Made by a program: the position numbers and the translations under genes. A stretch of DNA of 64,000 nucleotides. It comes from Polaribacter sp. SA4-10. Its GTDB lineage: Bacteria > Bacteroidota > Bacteroidia > Flavobacteriales > Flavobacteriaceae. The notes beneath the pieces were generated by a model. It was not told where the DNA came from and did no database searches. It saw only the letters and a list, made by a program, of their open reading frames with translations. Below are positions 52,189 to 61,307 of this stretch, in pieces. Numbering within the stretch: the stretch's first letter is position 1; each line of letters begins with the position of its first letter. Where the stretch lies: the NCBI RefSeq assembly GCF_002163835.1, contig NZ_CP019331.1, positions 2,331,001 through 2,395,000 on the forward strand, written 5' to 3'.

Positions 52189-53502
52189 TTATAGGTCAAA
52201 ACCAATATTTACATTTAATTTCTCTGCAATTAATTTAGTAATTCGTTGTTTTACTTCCGGTATTTTAACGCTTTCTAAAACGGTATTTGCAAAAGCAAAC
52301 ATTAATAATGCTCTACCTTCTTTTTCTGGAATTCCACGTTGTTGCATGTAAAATAATGCTTCATCATCTAATTGACCAATGGTACAACCATGAGAACATT
52401 TTACATCATCAGCAAAAATTTCTAGTTGAGGTTTTGCATTAATCGTAGCTTTATCACTCAATAAAACATTGTTGTTTTTTTGATATGCATTTGTTTTCTG
52501 AGCTTCCTTATCAACAATAACTTTACCGTTAAAAACACCTGTAGAACGATCGTTAAAAATCCCTTTGTAATCTTGATGACTTTCACAATTTGGTTCTATA
52601 TGATGTACCAAAGTATGATGATCTACATGTTGTTTTCCTTCAATAATTGTAATTCCTTTTAAAATAGAGTCGATGTGTTCTCCTCTTTGATAAAAGTTTA
52701 AATTGTTTCTAGTGATATTTCCTCCGAAAGAAAAAGTATGCACAGAGACCACACTATTCGATTTCTGTTCTATATAAGAATTATCTACTAATGAAGCATT
52801 GTTATCATCATTCTGAATCTTATAAAGATCTACAGTAGCATCTTTTGCAGCAAAAATTTCAGTAACTGCATTTGTTAAAACAGGGTTTGAAGTTAAACTT
52901 TGATGACGTTCTATAATTTGAACATGTGCATTTTGCTCAACCACAATTAAGTTTCTTGGTTGTAACATCGTTGCAGCTTCAGAACCTGTGGTAAAATTGA
53001 CAATCTGAATTGGCTTTTCTACCTCAACATTTCTAGGAATGTAGATGTAAGCTCCTTCGTTTGCAAATGCAGTATTTAAAGAGGTTAAATTGTCTTTTTT
53101 TGCTATTTTATTAAAATAGTTTTCGATAACAGCTTTGTATTTTGGTTTTGTTAATGCCGAAGACATTAAACAAACATCAAAAGTGTCATGTGTAGTTTCC
53201 GATAGAAAAGAACTGTATTTTCCATCAATAAAAACAAGCTTGTATGCATCGATATCATCAATAAAATATTTTTGTACATCTGCTAATTGAATTGAATTCT
53301 CTTTATTAGGAAATAGGCTATAGTCTTGCTTTAAAACTGAGTTTAAAGAAGTGTATTTCCAAGCTTCCAATTTCTTAGTAGGAAAACCTAAATCTTCAAA
53401 ATTTTGAAACGCTTCTGAACGAATTTCATGTATATCAGAATTGGTGTCTATATCGTTTTCAAACGCTACGTATGATGATAATAATTTATCTTTTAATTCC
53501 AT
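52189..53502 (-). CDS. sufD: Fe-S cluster assembly protein SufD
   Basis: The protein has 437 residues. It is part of the SufBC2D scaffold, related to SufB, and has the beta-helix core with VDHHTLVHHIEPNCESHQDYKGIFNDRSTGVFNG and the conserved KCSHGCTIGQLD segment near residue 370. N-terminal: GFPTKKLEAWKYTSLNSVL. It is followed by a terminator; gap to sufC is 102 bp. Confidence 0.96.
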   Translation of the reverse strand: MELKDKLLSSYVAFENDIDTNSDIHEIRSEAFQNFEDLGFPTKKLEAWKYTSLNSVLKQDYSLFPNKENSIQLADVQKYFIDDIDAYKLVFIDGKYSSFLSETTHDTFDVCLMSSALTKPKYKAVIENYFNKIAKKDNLTSLNTAFANEGAYIYIPRNVEVEKPIQIVNFTTGSEAATMLQPRNLIVVEQNAHVQIIERHQSLTSNPVLTNAVTEIFAAKDATVDLYKIQNDDNNASLVDNSYIEQKSNSVVSVHTFSFGGNITRNNLNFYQRGEHIDSILKGITIIEGKQHVDHHTLVHHIEPNCESHQDYKGIFNDRSTGVFNGKVIVDKEAQKTNAYQKNNNVLLSDKATINAKPQLEIFADDVKCSHGCTIGQLDDEALFYMQQRGIPEKEGRALLMFAFANTVLESVKIPEVKQRITKLIAEKLNVNIGFDL

Positions 53503-53604
53503 TTGTTTTCGTTTTAAAGTTTAGAATTGGGAGTTTTTTAAAGTTTGCTTTTACGCAGCTTTATCACTGTTTCAATTGTTAAACTTTTTTAGCTATAAAC
53601 TTTT

Positions 53605-54357
53605 TTACTGAACTAACTCCTCTTTAATCCAATCATATCCTCTTGCTTCTAACTCAAGCGCTAGCGAAGCATCACCAGTTTTTACGATTTTCCCATCGTA
53701 TAAAACGTGGACAAAATCTGGCACGATATATTCTAATAAACGTTGATAATGCGTAATTACAATTACGGCATTGTCTTTAGATTTTAGTTTGTTAACGCCG
53801 TTTGCAACAATACGCAAAGCATCAATATCTAAACCAGAATCAGTTTCATCAAGAATTGCTAATTTAGGCTCTAACATTGCCATTTGAAATATTTCGTTAC
53901 GCTTCTTTTCTCCTCCAGAAAAACCTTCGTTTAAAGAACGGGATAAGAATTTACGGTCTATTTCTAACAATTCAGATTTCTCACGAATCATTTTTAACAT
54001 GTCTTTTGCTGGCATGTCTTCTAAACCTTTTGCTTTACGAGTTTGGTTTATTGCAGTTTTTATAAAGTTAGTTACAGAAACTCCAGGAATTTCTACAGGA
54101 TATTGGAAAGATAAAAACACGCCATTGTGTGCTCTTTCTTCTGGTGCTAGCTCGCTAATATCTTCACCGTTTAATTCAATAGTTCCCGCACTAATCTCGT
54201 AATCATCTTTACCGGCAATAATATTAGCCAACGTACTTTTTCCAGCACCGTTAGGACCCATAATTGCATGAACTTCACCAGCTTTTACTTCTAAATTTAA
54301 TCCTTTTAAGATTGATTTATTGTCGATACTTGCTTGTAAATTTTCTATTTTTAACAT
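53605..54357 (-). CDS. sufC: Fe-S cluster assembly ATPase SufC
   Basis: The protein has 250 residues. ABC ATPase: Walker A GPNGAGKST (~residues 34-42), signature GFSGGEKKRNEI, Walker B AILDETDSGLD. It drives SufBCD conformational change for cluster assembly and iron uptake. Length and order (between sufB and sufD) are standard. Confidence 0.98.
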   Translation of the reverse strand: MLKIENLQASIDNKSILKGLNLEVKAGEVHAIMGPNGAGKSTLANIIAGKDDYEISAGTIELNGEDISELAPEERAHNGVFLSFQYPVEIPGVSVTNFIKTAINQTRKAKGLEDMPAKDMLKMIREKSELLEIDRKFLSRSLNEGFSGGEKKRNEIFQMAMLEPKLAILDETDSGLDIDALRIVANGVNKLKSKDNAVIVITHYQRLLEYIVPDFVHVLYDGKIVKTGDASLALELEARGYDWIKEELVQ

Positions 54358-54464
54358 TGTCTTTCGCTATTTTCTTTTCGCTTTTTACACGATTCGCTTT
54401 TTAATATTCTGTTTAATTTTTGCTCTGTTGGTTCAGCAATTATACAGTTAAAACTCCGTGAATC

Positions 54465-55913
54465 TTATCCAACACTTCCTTCTAAACTAATTTCCAATAA
54501 TTTTTGAGCTTCTACAGCAAATTCCATTGGTAAATTATTTAAAACCTCTTTACTAAATCCGTTTACAATTAATGCAATTGCTTTTTCAGTATCTATTCCA
54601 CGTTGATTACAGTAAAACAATTGTTCTTCACCAATTTTACTCGTAGTTGCTTCGTGTTCTACTTGTGCTGTTTTATTCTTCACTTCTATATAAGGGAAGG
54701 TGTGCGCACCACAATCATTTCCCATTAGTAAAGAATCACATTGAGAGAAGTTACGTGCATTTTCTGCTCTTGGACTTATCTGTACTAATCCTCTATACGA
54801 GTTTTGTGATTTTCCTGCAGAAATACCTTTAGAAATAATGGTCGATTTGGTGTTTTTCCCCAAATGAATCATTTTTGTTCCAGTATCTGCTTGCTGGTGA
54901 TTGTTTGTTACTGCAATTGAGTAAAATTCACCGACAGAGTTATTTCCTTTCAAAATACAGGAAGGGTATTTCCAAGTTACGGCAGAACCAGTTTCTACTT
55001 GTGTCCAAGAAATTTTTGCATTATTCTCGCAAATACCTCTTTTAGTTACAAAATTGTAAACACCACCTTTTCCTTCTTTATTTCCAGGATACCAGTTTTG
55101 TACGGTAGAATATTTAATTTCTGCATCATCCATTGCAACTAATTCTACAACGGCTGCATGTAATTGATTTTCATCTCTACTTGGCGCAGTACAACCTTCT
55201 AAGTACGAAACATAACTACCCTTATCTGCAACAACTAACGTTCTTTCAAACTGTCCTGTTCCTCCTTCATTAATTCTAAAATAGGTAGATAATTCCATTG
55301 GACAACGCACACCTTTTGGAATGTAACAAAAAGATCCATCTGAAAAAACTGCTGAATTTAATGCTGCATAAAAGTTGTCTGTAGTTGGTACAACAGTTCC
55401 TAAATATTTTTTAACTAATTCTGGATGTTCTTGAATTGCCTCAGAAATAGGCATAAAAATAATACCTTTTTCGCCTAATGTTTTCTTAAAAGTTGTTGCA
55501 ACAGAAACTGAATCTATTACAATATCTACAGCAACATTTGCTAGTTTTTTCTGTTCATCTAATGAAATCCCTAAACGCTTAAAAGTATCCAATAATTCTG
55601 GGTCTACTTCATCCAAAGAATTTAACTTCGGTTTTGCTTTTGGAGCAGAATAGTAAGCAATGTCTTGAAATTTTGGTTTTGTATAATGAACATTTGCCCA
55701 TTCTGGCTCTTCCATTTTCTCCCAAACTCTATAAGCTTCCAAACGCCAATCAGTCATCCATTGAGGCTCGTTTTTCTTTTTAGAGATTGCAATTACAACA
55801 TCTTCACTTAACCCTTTTGCAAAGGTTTCACTCTCTATATCTGTATAAAAACCATACTTATATTCTTTGGTTTTTAATTCTTGTTCTAAATCGTCTTCTG
55901 TGTATTTTGACAT
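54465..55913 (-). CDS. sufB: Fe-S cluster assembly protein SufB
   Basis: The protein has 482 residues from [13 protein letters not shown] at 55913. A frame to 55988 is longer only because of readthrough into sufA. Typical SufB segments: [55 protein letters not shown], and the C-terminal [22 protein letters not shown]. It assembles clusters with SufC and SufD. Thirteen bases separate its ATG from the sufA stop. Confidence 0.97.
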   Translation of the reverse strand: MSKYTEDDLEQELKTKEYKYGFYTDIESETFAKGLSEDVVIAISKKKNEPQWMTDWRLEAYRVWEKMEEPEWANVHYTKPKFQDIAYYSAPKAKPKLNSLDEVDPELLDTFKRLGISLDEQKKLANVAVDIVIDSVSVATTFKKTLGEKGIIFMPISEAIQEHPELVKKYLGTVVPTTDNFYAALNSAVFSDGSFCYIPKGVRCPMELSTYFRINEGGTGQFERTLVVADKGSYVSYLEGCTAPSRDENQLHAAVVELVAMDDAEIKYSTVQNWYPGNKEGKGGVYNFVTKRGICENNAKISWTQVETGSAVTWKYPSCILKGNNSVGEFYSIAVTNNHQQADTGTKMIHLGKNTKSTIISKGISAGKSQNSYRGLVQISPRAENARNFSQCDSLLMGNDCGAHTFPYIEVKNKTAQVEHEATTSKIGEEQLFYCNQRGIDTEKAIALIVNGFSKEVLNNLPMEFAVEAQKLLEISLEGSVG

Positions 55914-55926
55914 ATTTATTTGATTT

Positions 55927-56256
55927 TTAAAGTGAAAAACTTTCTCCACATCCACAAGTTCTATTTGCGTTTGGGTTATTAAAAACAAACCCTTTCCCGT
56001 TTAAACCTCCAGAGTATTCTAAAGTTGTTCCCACTAAGTATAAAAAACTCTTTTTGTCAACAATAATTTTTACATTATTCTCTTCAAAAACTTTGTCACT
56101 ATCTTCTTTCTTATTATCAAAAGTTAAATCGTAGGACAAACCCGAACAACCACCACTTTTAACACCAACTCTTACGTAATCGGTTACCGCGTTAAAGCCG
56201 TCGTCAGTCATTAATTCTACGACTTTCTTCTTTGCTGTGTCTGAAACTTTTATCAT
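55927..56256 (-). CDS. sufA: A-type Fe-S carrier (SufA/IscA-like)
   Basis: The protein has 109 residues from [12 protein letters not shown]; the longer frame starts in a non-family leader. The three conserved cysteines are Cys37 (SGGCSGLSY), Cys101 and Cys103 (TCGCGESF). It carries [2Fe-2S]/[4Fe-4S] clusters from the SufBCD complex to targets. It is the first gene of the leftward suf operon; stop is 13 bp before sufB. IscA or ErpA would be equally possible names. Confidence 0.93.
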   Translation of the reverse strand: MIKVSDTAKKKVVELMTDDGFNAVTDYVRVGVKSGGCSGLSYDLTFDNKKEDSDKVFEENNVKIIVDKKSFLYLVGTTLEYSGGLNGKGFVFNNPNANRTCGCGESFSL

Positions 56257-56362
56257 ATCTTTAAATAGATTAAATCTAAATTGTGGACAAATATACAATA
56301 TAAGTCGAAGAATAACGAAGAATTTTCATTGTGAAAGACAATAATCCAATTGGTTTTATTGA

Positions 56363-57421
56363 TTACTGCTGAAAGGTTGGATTATTGATGAAATCATTAT
56401 CTGAAAGCGCGAGTAGAAATGCTTTTAAATCTGTTTTATCTTGAGTTGATAACTGCACACCACCTTTATCTATATTCTTCATTAAAGGATCTATGGTTGC
56501 TGATTTCTTTAAGCCTTCAGAATAATGATTGATAACTTCTTCTAAAGTTGAAAACCGACCATCATGCATGTAAGGTGCTGTAAAAGCTAAATTGCGAATA
56601 GAAGGCGATTTAAATTTACCATTATCATTAGGGTCTCCTGTAACATTTCCAAACCCTAAATCTTTAAAAGTAGCATCTAATCCGTTATTATGAAATTTAT
56701 TATCTGTCCAAAGCGGATTGTTATTACTTCCATGACAATGAAAACAATCTCCTTTTGCTTCGTCCATAAAAACATCAAATCCGTTTTGCTCTTCAGGAGT
56801 TAAGGTTGCTTCTTTACGTAAGAACTGATCGAATTTAGAATTGCCAGAAATAAGTGTTCTTTCAAACTGAGCAATTGCTTTTGTAATTATAATAGAATCT
56901 ATTTTTGAAGTACCAAAAGCTTGTAAAAATAAATTTGGATAGGTTGGGTGTTGTTGGATTCTTTGAGTAACTTTTTTCCAATCTGCATGCATTTCTATCG
57001 GATTTGAAACTGGTTCTAATGCCTGTTCTTCTAGACCAAATTCTTTTCCGTCCCAAGCGAAACGTTCATCAAAATTCCATGCGAGATTAAATAAAGGCAT
57101 GGCATTTCTTTTTCCAAATTCTCCTTGAATTCCGGCACTAAATTGTTGTTGATCTGTAAATGCTTTTTTTGGATTGTGGCAAGAAGCACAAGATTGTGAT
57201 CCATCCCCAGATAAAATACGATCAAAAAATAATTTCTTTCCTAAAGCAACTCCTTCTTCCGTTAAAAGGTTGTTTGCAGGTACAATGGGAGCAATTAATT
57301 TTGCTGCAAAAAGAGTTGGAATTTCTAAGTTATACGGAATTGGGGTGTACACCTCCTCTTCATTCGATGCGCAATTCATCAAAAGAAAACAGAAAAGAAA
57401 AAATAGATGTATTTTTTTCAT
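56363..57421 (-). CDS. Di-heme cytochrome c peroxidase-family lipoprotein (MbnH/MauG-like)
   Basis: The protein has 352 residues from MKKIHLFFLFCFLLMNC (SPII, Cys17); the frame from 57454 adds an unlikely leader. Two c-type heme motifs are present: CASCH (78-82) and CFHCH (226-230). The distal YMHDGRF segment is also present. MauG-superfamily members oxidise partner proteins or reduce peroxide. Here the preceding gene encodes an MbnP-like protein, which in methanobactin systems is the substrate of the diheme enzyme MbnH. Gap between them 37 bp. The assignment to MbnH is by context. Confidence 0.87.
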   Translation of the reverse strand: MKKIHLFFLFCFLLMNCASNEEEVYTPIPYNLEIPTLFAAKLIAPIVPANNLLTEEGVALGKKLFFDRILSGDGSQSCASCHNPKKAFTDQQQFSAGIQGEFGKRNAMPLFNLAWNFDERFAWDGKEFGLEEQALEPVSNPIEMHADWKKVTQRIQQHPTYPNLFLQAFGTSKIDSIIITKAIAQFERTLISGNSKFDQFLRKEATLTPEEQNGFDVFMDEAKGDCFHCHGSNNNPLWTDNKFHNNGLDATFKDLGFGNVTGDPNDNGKFKSPSIRNLAFTAPYMHDGRFSTLEEVINHYSEGLKKSATIDPLMKNIDKGGVQLSTQDKTDLKAFLLALSDNDFINNPTFQQ

Positions 57422-57458
57422 TTTTATATTGTTTGCCATTCTTAGTAATGACAAAGTT

Positions 57459-58193
57459 TTATTGACTTACTTCTCCAAGAGAAAAAACACCTTTCCCGTT
57501 AGCACTCATTGTTTTTTGAGCTTCGAAGTTAGGCATTAAAACAGTGTTTAGCTCGTTTAAATCCCATGTATTTGGGTTTTTAAACCATTCTGCAAGGTTT
57601 ACCTTAACTTCAATCTCCGTATTGTTTGAAATTGTTACAGTTCCTAAATTGACTTCAAAAGAAGTGTCTTCAAATTTTAAATTATCTGGATATGTTCTGT
57701 CTACCGCTCTAATACTATGGTAATTAAAGCCTGCTTCTTCGTATTTGTTGTCTATATATTTTCCGTCAAATTGCATGTAATGATATCCGCCACCTAACAT
57801 CCCAGGAACGTTAAAGCTAACAGAATTTAAATCTTGATATACGCCATCTATATTGTCTTCGTCTGAAAAACCGAATCTAAAAGAAAGTGTATAAGTCCCG
57901 TTCGTAAGGTTTGAAATATTGAATGATGTTCCAGAATTTTCAGTAAAATTAATCAAATGATAGTTTTTTAAGCCAAGCAAACTAATATTTGAAATAAGAT
58001 ATCGTAATTTCTCGATACTTATTTTTTCTCCATTTTTGTTTGTAAATTTTAGCGTGTCAAAATCTTGATTGGTAATTGGTGTTCCATCCCAATTATGAGT
58101 AAAATTTAAGGTAATAGTTATGTTTTCGTCTTCGCTGGAGCAAGATGAAAACATAAATATTGAGATGCATAAAAAAGCAAGTATATTTTTCAT
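57459..58193 (-). CDS. MbnP-like copper-binding-type lipoprotein
   Basis: The protein has 244 residues with lipobox at Cys18 (FMFSSC). Beta-sandwich segments match the MbnP family: ITLNFTHNWDGTPI, EKISIEKLRYLISNISL, GYHYMQFDGKYIDN and NYHSIRA. In known MbnP a Trp is turned to kynurenine by MbnH to complete a copper site. The usual Trp-rich place before GYHYM reads MLGGGYHYM here and lacks Trp. Remaining Trp are in HNWDG, AEWF and NTWD. It probably binds a metal in the periplasm or at the surface. It is next to the di-heme gene. Confidence 0.82.
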   Translation of the reverse strand: MKNILAFLCISIFMFSSCSSEDENITITLNFTHNWDGTPITNQDFDTLKFTNKNGEKISIEKLRYLISNISLLGLKNYHLINFTENSGTSFNISNLTNGTYTLSFRFGFSDEDNIDGVYQDLNSVSFNVPGMLGGGYHYMQFDGKYIDNKYEEAGFNYHSIRAVDRTYPDNLKFEDTSFEVNLGTVTISNNTEIEVKVNLAEWFKNPNTWDLNELNTVLMPNFEAQKTMSANGKGVFSLGEVSQ

Positions 58194-58197
58194 TTTG

Positions 58198-59535
58198 TTA
58201 TTTTAATTGAATTATTAATGCATCTGTAAAGCCTTTATTTTCAGAAATATCTTTGTCTGAACTACTACTTTCACCAACTGCAATAATGGCCTTATTATTT
58301 AACTCAACAACATCGTATAGAAAGTCGATTTCTGAGCCGCCAACTGTTTTCTGCCATAAGAGGTTTCCATTGGCATCAACTTTTAAAATAAGTGCATCAT
58401 TTTGTCCTTTATTTTCAAAACCGTTGTCTAAACTTCTAGAACTACCTGCAATTAAAAAACCATTATCTTGGGTTTTAAAAACTGCTTTTGCAACATCAAA
58501 ACTTGAACCTCCTACTGTTTTTTCCCAAATAAGTTCTCCTTGCGCAGAAACTTTAATAATCCAAATGTCTGCGCCACCATTATTTAACGATACATCTAAA
58601 TCTGAACTTCTGGTATCTCCAACAACAATAAAATTACCGTCATTTGTAGCTGTAATTGCAGTAGCTTCATCAATTTTTGATCCGCCAAAACTTTTTTCTA
58701 AAAGCAATGTTCCTGTAGATGAGATTTTTATCATCCAAAAATCATAACTTCCTTTATTATTTTCAATATTAAAATCGTCACTGTCTGATGAGCCCACAAT
58801 TATAAAATTATTATCCGTGGTTTCCACAACACCTAAAGGCAGTTCTGAAAGTGACCCACCAAAGAATTTACGCCACTGTAAGTTACCAGAACCATCTGTT
58901 TTTATTGCCCAATAATCTCCACCAGCGTGCTGTGTTGCGGCTGATTTTGAGTTCCCTTGTCCGTTAGAACTAGAAACATCTAAAACACCAGCAATAAGAA
59001 ATCCCCCATCTTTGGCTTCTAACAATGTTGTACCGTAATCTGCGCCAGAAAAACCAAATGTTTTTTCCCAAAGCAGGTTTCCACTGTTTGAGAGTTTTAG
59101 AAACCAAAAATCTTTATCACCTGCATTTTCAGAAACATCTGTATCTGAACTTTTACTGTATCCTAAGACTGCAAAACCACCATCTTTAGTTTGTATAATA
59201 CTTGCTGCACTGTCATCTTTTGAACCACCAAAAGTTTTCTGCCATTCTAGGGTGTTGTCTGCAGAAAATTTTTGAATCCAAAAATCAAAAGAGGCATCTG
59301 TTTTTGTGGTGATGTCTCCGTCTACACTGTGCGTATAACCAGCAATAACGTAGCCACCATCAATTGTTTTTTCAACAGAATAAAAAACCTCATTTTTAGA
59401 ACCACCAAAAGTTTGGGCAAAATCTAAAGAGCCTGTATTAATTATCTCTTCTACTTCTTCTTGGTTTATTGTAACATCCGTTTTTGAGCAGTTATATAAA
59501 AATAATAACGCTAATATTAGAGAATATTTTTTCAT
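58198..59535 (-). CDS. Lipoprotein with seven or more beta-propeller-type repeats
   Basis: The protein has 445 residues from MKKYSLILALLFLYNC (lipobox Cys16). Repeats of ~55 residues have the pattern (W)-E/QKTFGGS..D.....I..T.DGGF.I.G.S.S.D-D.......D-W-K, e.g. LEWQKTFGGSKDDSAASII and LIWEKTVGGSSFDVAKAVF. Such repeats form a propeller of surface-located proteins, often found with type IX or lipoprotein export. It starts 4 bp before the MbnP-like gene and ends the choice-of-anchor neighbourhood. Ligand unknown. Confidence 0.8.
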   Translation of the reverse strand: MKKYSLILALLFLYNCSKTDVTINQEEVEEIINTGSLDFAQTFGGSKNEVFYSVEKTIDGGYVIAGYTHSVDGDITTKTDASFDFWIQKFSADNTLEWQKTFGGSKDDSAASIIQTKDGGFAVLGYSKSSDTDVSENAGDKDFWFLKLSNSGNLLWEKTFGFSGADYGTTLLEAKDGGFLIAGVLDVSSSNGQGNSKSAATQHAGGDYWAIKTDGSGNLQWRKFFGGSLSELPLGVVETTDNNFIIVGSSDSDDFNIENNKGSYDFWMIKISSTGTLLLEKSFGGSKIDEATAITATNDGNFIVVGDTRSSDLDVSLNNGGADIWIIKVSAQGELIWEKTVGGSSFDVAKAVFKTQDNGFLIAGSSRSLDNGFENKGQNDALILKVDANGNLLWQKTVGGSEIDFLYDVVELNNKAIIAVGESSSSDKDISENKGFTDALIIQLK

Positions 59536-59571
59536 TTTATAATAATTATTTGGCATTTTATGTTAAATAAT

Positions 59572-59679
59572 TTATTCAACAATAAATTTCTTTGTCATTT
59601 TTTCATTAATTTTAATAAGGTAAATACCTTTTTCTAAAACGGTAGTTTCTAAAATATATTTAGGTTGGTTAATTTTTTT
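59572..59679 (-). pseudogene. Duplicated C-terminal tail of a type IX-secreted protein
   Basis: The 35-codon frame reads KKINQPKYILETTVLEKGIY... then LIKINEKMTKKFIVE and stop. It is nearly identical to the last residues of the intact gene at 59758. No upstream part survives. It is a remnant of a tandem copy, or the scar of recombination between sorting-domain tails. Confidence 0.75.
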
Positions 59680-59689
59680 TTGTAAAATT

Positions 59690-59717
59690 AAAAGAGCTAG
59701 TATGAACTAGCTCTTTT
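59690..59717 (-). terminator. Terminator of the choice-of-anchor gene
   Basis: AAAAGAGCTAGT and ACTAGCTCTTTT pair perfectly over a 4-nt loop, 40 bp after the gene end. The T run on the minus strand is short. Confidence 0.7.
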
Positions 59718-59757
59718 AAGGGTTGTAATAATTATTTGAAACTTTATATTAAAGAAC

Positions 59758-61188
59758 TTATTCAATAATAAATTTCTTTGTCATTTTACCATTAATTTTA
59801 ATAAGGTAAATTCCTTTATTTAAAATAGCAGTTTTTAAAATGTATTTTGGTTGCTTAAGATTTTTTTTATCAATTATTTTTTGGCCTAAAATAGAATATA
59901 CTTGAACACTTTCTATTATTTTATTATTTCCAATTGTTATTGTTGTTTGAGATTTTGCAGGGTTTGGAAAAACAGAGAAATTTGTTAGTGCTTTTTTAGG
60001 CGCTACATTTAAAGTACCACTTTTTCGAATAACAAAAAAACCGTTGTCTATATCACTAACAATAATGTTTCCGCTGGGAAAATAAGGGTATACATTCCAA
60101 ACACCGTTAAAGTCCGCATTATCATTGTTTGGGTAGGTATCAAAGAAACCAATTTCTGAAAAACTTTTAGTTGCTATATTTGACACATCAATCATGCGCA
60201 CACCACCCGTATAATTTGCTTGATAGTAGACATTGTCTTTTACATATCCATTATGATCTATAGCATTTGTGTTTCCGAAGTAATCAAAATGATATACTGG
60301 ATTGTCTAAATCTGTAAAGTCGAAAATAATAGACCGTGTCTTGTTTCCTATTTTTAACTCATCTTGTTCATCACCTAAAATAAAATATTTTAGATCATCA
60401 GTAAACCAACCTTGATGTGCATATTTAACATTAGAATAACTTATGGTAGAAATTACGATAGGGTTTGTTTTATCCGTTACGTCTGCAATTACAATTTCAT
60501 TTTCATTACTTCCAATAAGAATTTCCTTGTTGGTATAGTCTGTATCTGGACCGCTATAAGTGATAACCTGTGCATCATGGGAGTAACCGCCCTCAGCAAA
60601 ACCGCCTTCAATAACCGGGTTGACAGGATCTTGAATATTTATAAATATAGGACCACCCCCATAGGTAGAGCTTCTGCTTGCCCCAACGATATATGCATAT
60701 CCACTTTCTTCATTAATCACGATATTATGCGCACTTCCAAACCCCGTAAAAGTGGTGTCTGCAGTAAAAGGTATTATTGCATTTGAAGGATTTCTTAGTC
60801 TTCTTAAATCAAAAACCTGCATGCCATGAGAATTAGCTTCGCTAACAATAAAGGCGTGAGAATTATACACCTTTACATCTCTCCAAGAACTACTTACGGT
60901 ACTTGAGCTTAGTGTTCCTATAATGATGGGTTCTATAGGATTGCTGATATCTATAAAAACAATACCGGTATCTATACCCATTAAAGCATATTCTTTTTGT
61001 GTATCAGGGTCGGTCCATCCCCAGCTATCATTACCTGCCGTTGAGAGATTGCCAAGAGTAGCATTAGAAATGTGAGACATTAAGTCGTAATCATTACAAG
61101 GATATTCGCCAGCAAAACCATCTATACAAGGAGTTTGAGCAAATATAATTTGAGTTAATAAAAAGAAAATAAAAGTAATTTTTTTCAT
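59758..61188 (-). CDS. Choice-of-anchor B family protein with type IX secretion tail
   Basis: The protein has 476 residues. Signal peptide: MKKITFIFFLLTQIIFAQ. The N-terminal CIDGFAGEYPCNDYDLMSHI is typical of choice-of-anchor B proteins. LVIVD-type propeller repeats follow (GIVFIDISNPIEPIIIGTL, MQVFDLRRLRNP, GPIFINIQDPVNPVIEGG). The C-terminal ~75 residues (FSVFPNPAKSQTTITIGNN ... IYLIKINGKMTKKFIIE) form a type A sorting domain, so it is exported across the outer membrane by the type IX system. Function unknown; surface adhesion or metal handling with the neighbouring MbnP genes is possible. Confidence 0.88.
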   Translation of the reverse strand: MKKITFIFFLLTQIIFAQTPCIDGFAGEYPCNDYDLMSHISNATLGNLSTAGNDSWGWTDPDTQKEYALMGIDTGIVFIDISNPIEPIIIGTLSSSTVSSSWRDVKVYNSHAFIVSEANSHGMQVFDLRRLRNPSNAIIPFTADTTFTGFGSAHNIVINEESGYAYIVGASRSSTYGGGPIFINIQDPVNPVIEGGFAEGGYSHDAQVITYSGPDTDYTNKEILIGSNENEIVIADVTDKTNPIVISTISYSNVKYAHQGWFTDDLKYFILGDEQDELKIGNKTRSIIFDFTDLDNPVYHFDYFGNTNAIDHNGYVKDNVYYQANYTGGVRMIDVSNIATKSFSEIGFFDTYPNNDNADFNGVWNVYPYFPSGNIIVSDIDNGFFVIRKSGTLNVAPKKALTNFSVFPNPAKSQTTITIGNNKIIESVQVYSILGQKIIDKKNLKQPKYILKTAILNKGIYLIKINGKMTKKFIIE

Positions 61189-61295
61189 GGTAGAATTGGG
61201 GGGTTAATTTTAATAATGTACCGAATGTACTACAAAAAAACAAGATTTGATAAATATCTCTTTTAAATGTACCATATAACCTTTAAGATTGTACC

Positions 61296-61303
61296 TATCT
61301 TTG
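61296..61303 (+). promoter_or_regulatory. -7 box of thiL, only 4 bp before the ATG
   Basis: TATCTTTG (TAnnTTTG) ends 4 bp before the thiL start. Transcription would begin at or just after the ATG, which suggests a leaderless or nearly leaderless mRNA. Confidence 0.45.
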
Positions 61304-61307
61304 CAGT

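Noticed and set aside
61189..61307. TPP riboswitch upstream of thiL
   Set aside because: No conserved THI-element sequence or stem arrangement is visible, and the -7 box almost touches the ATG.
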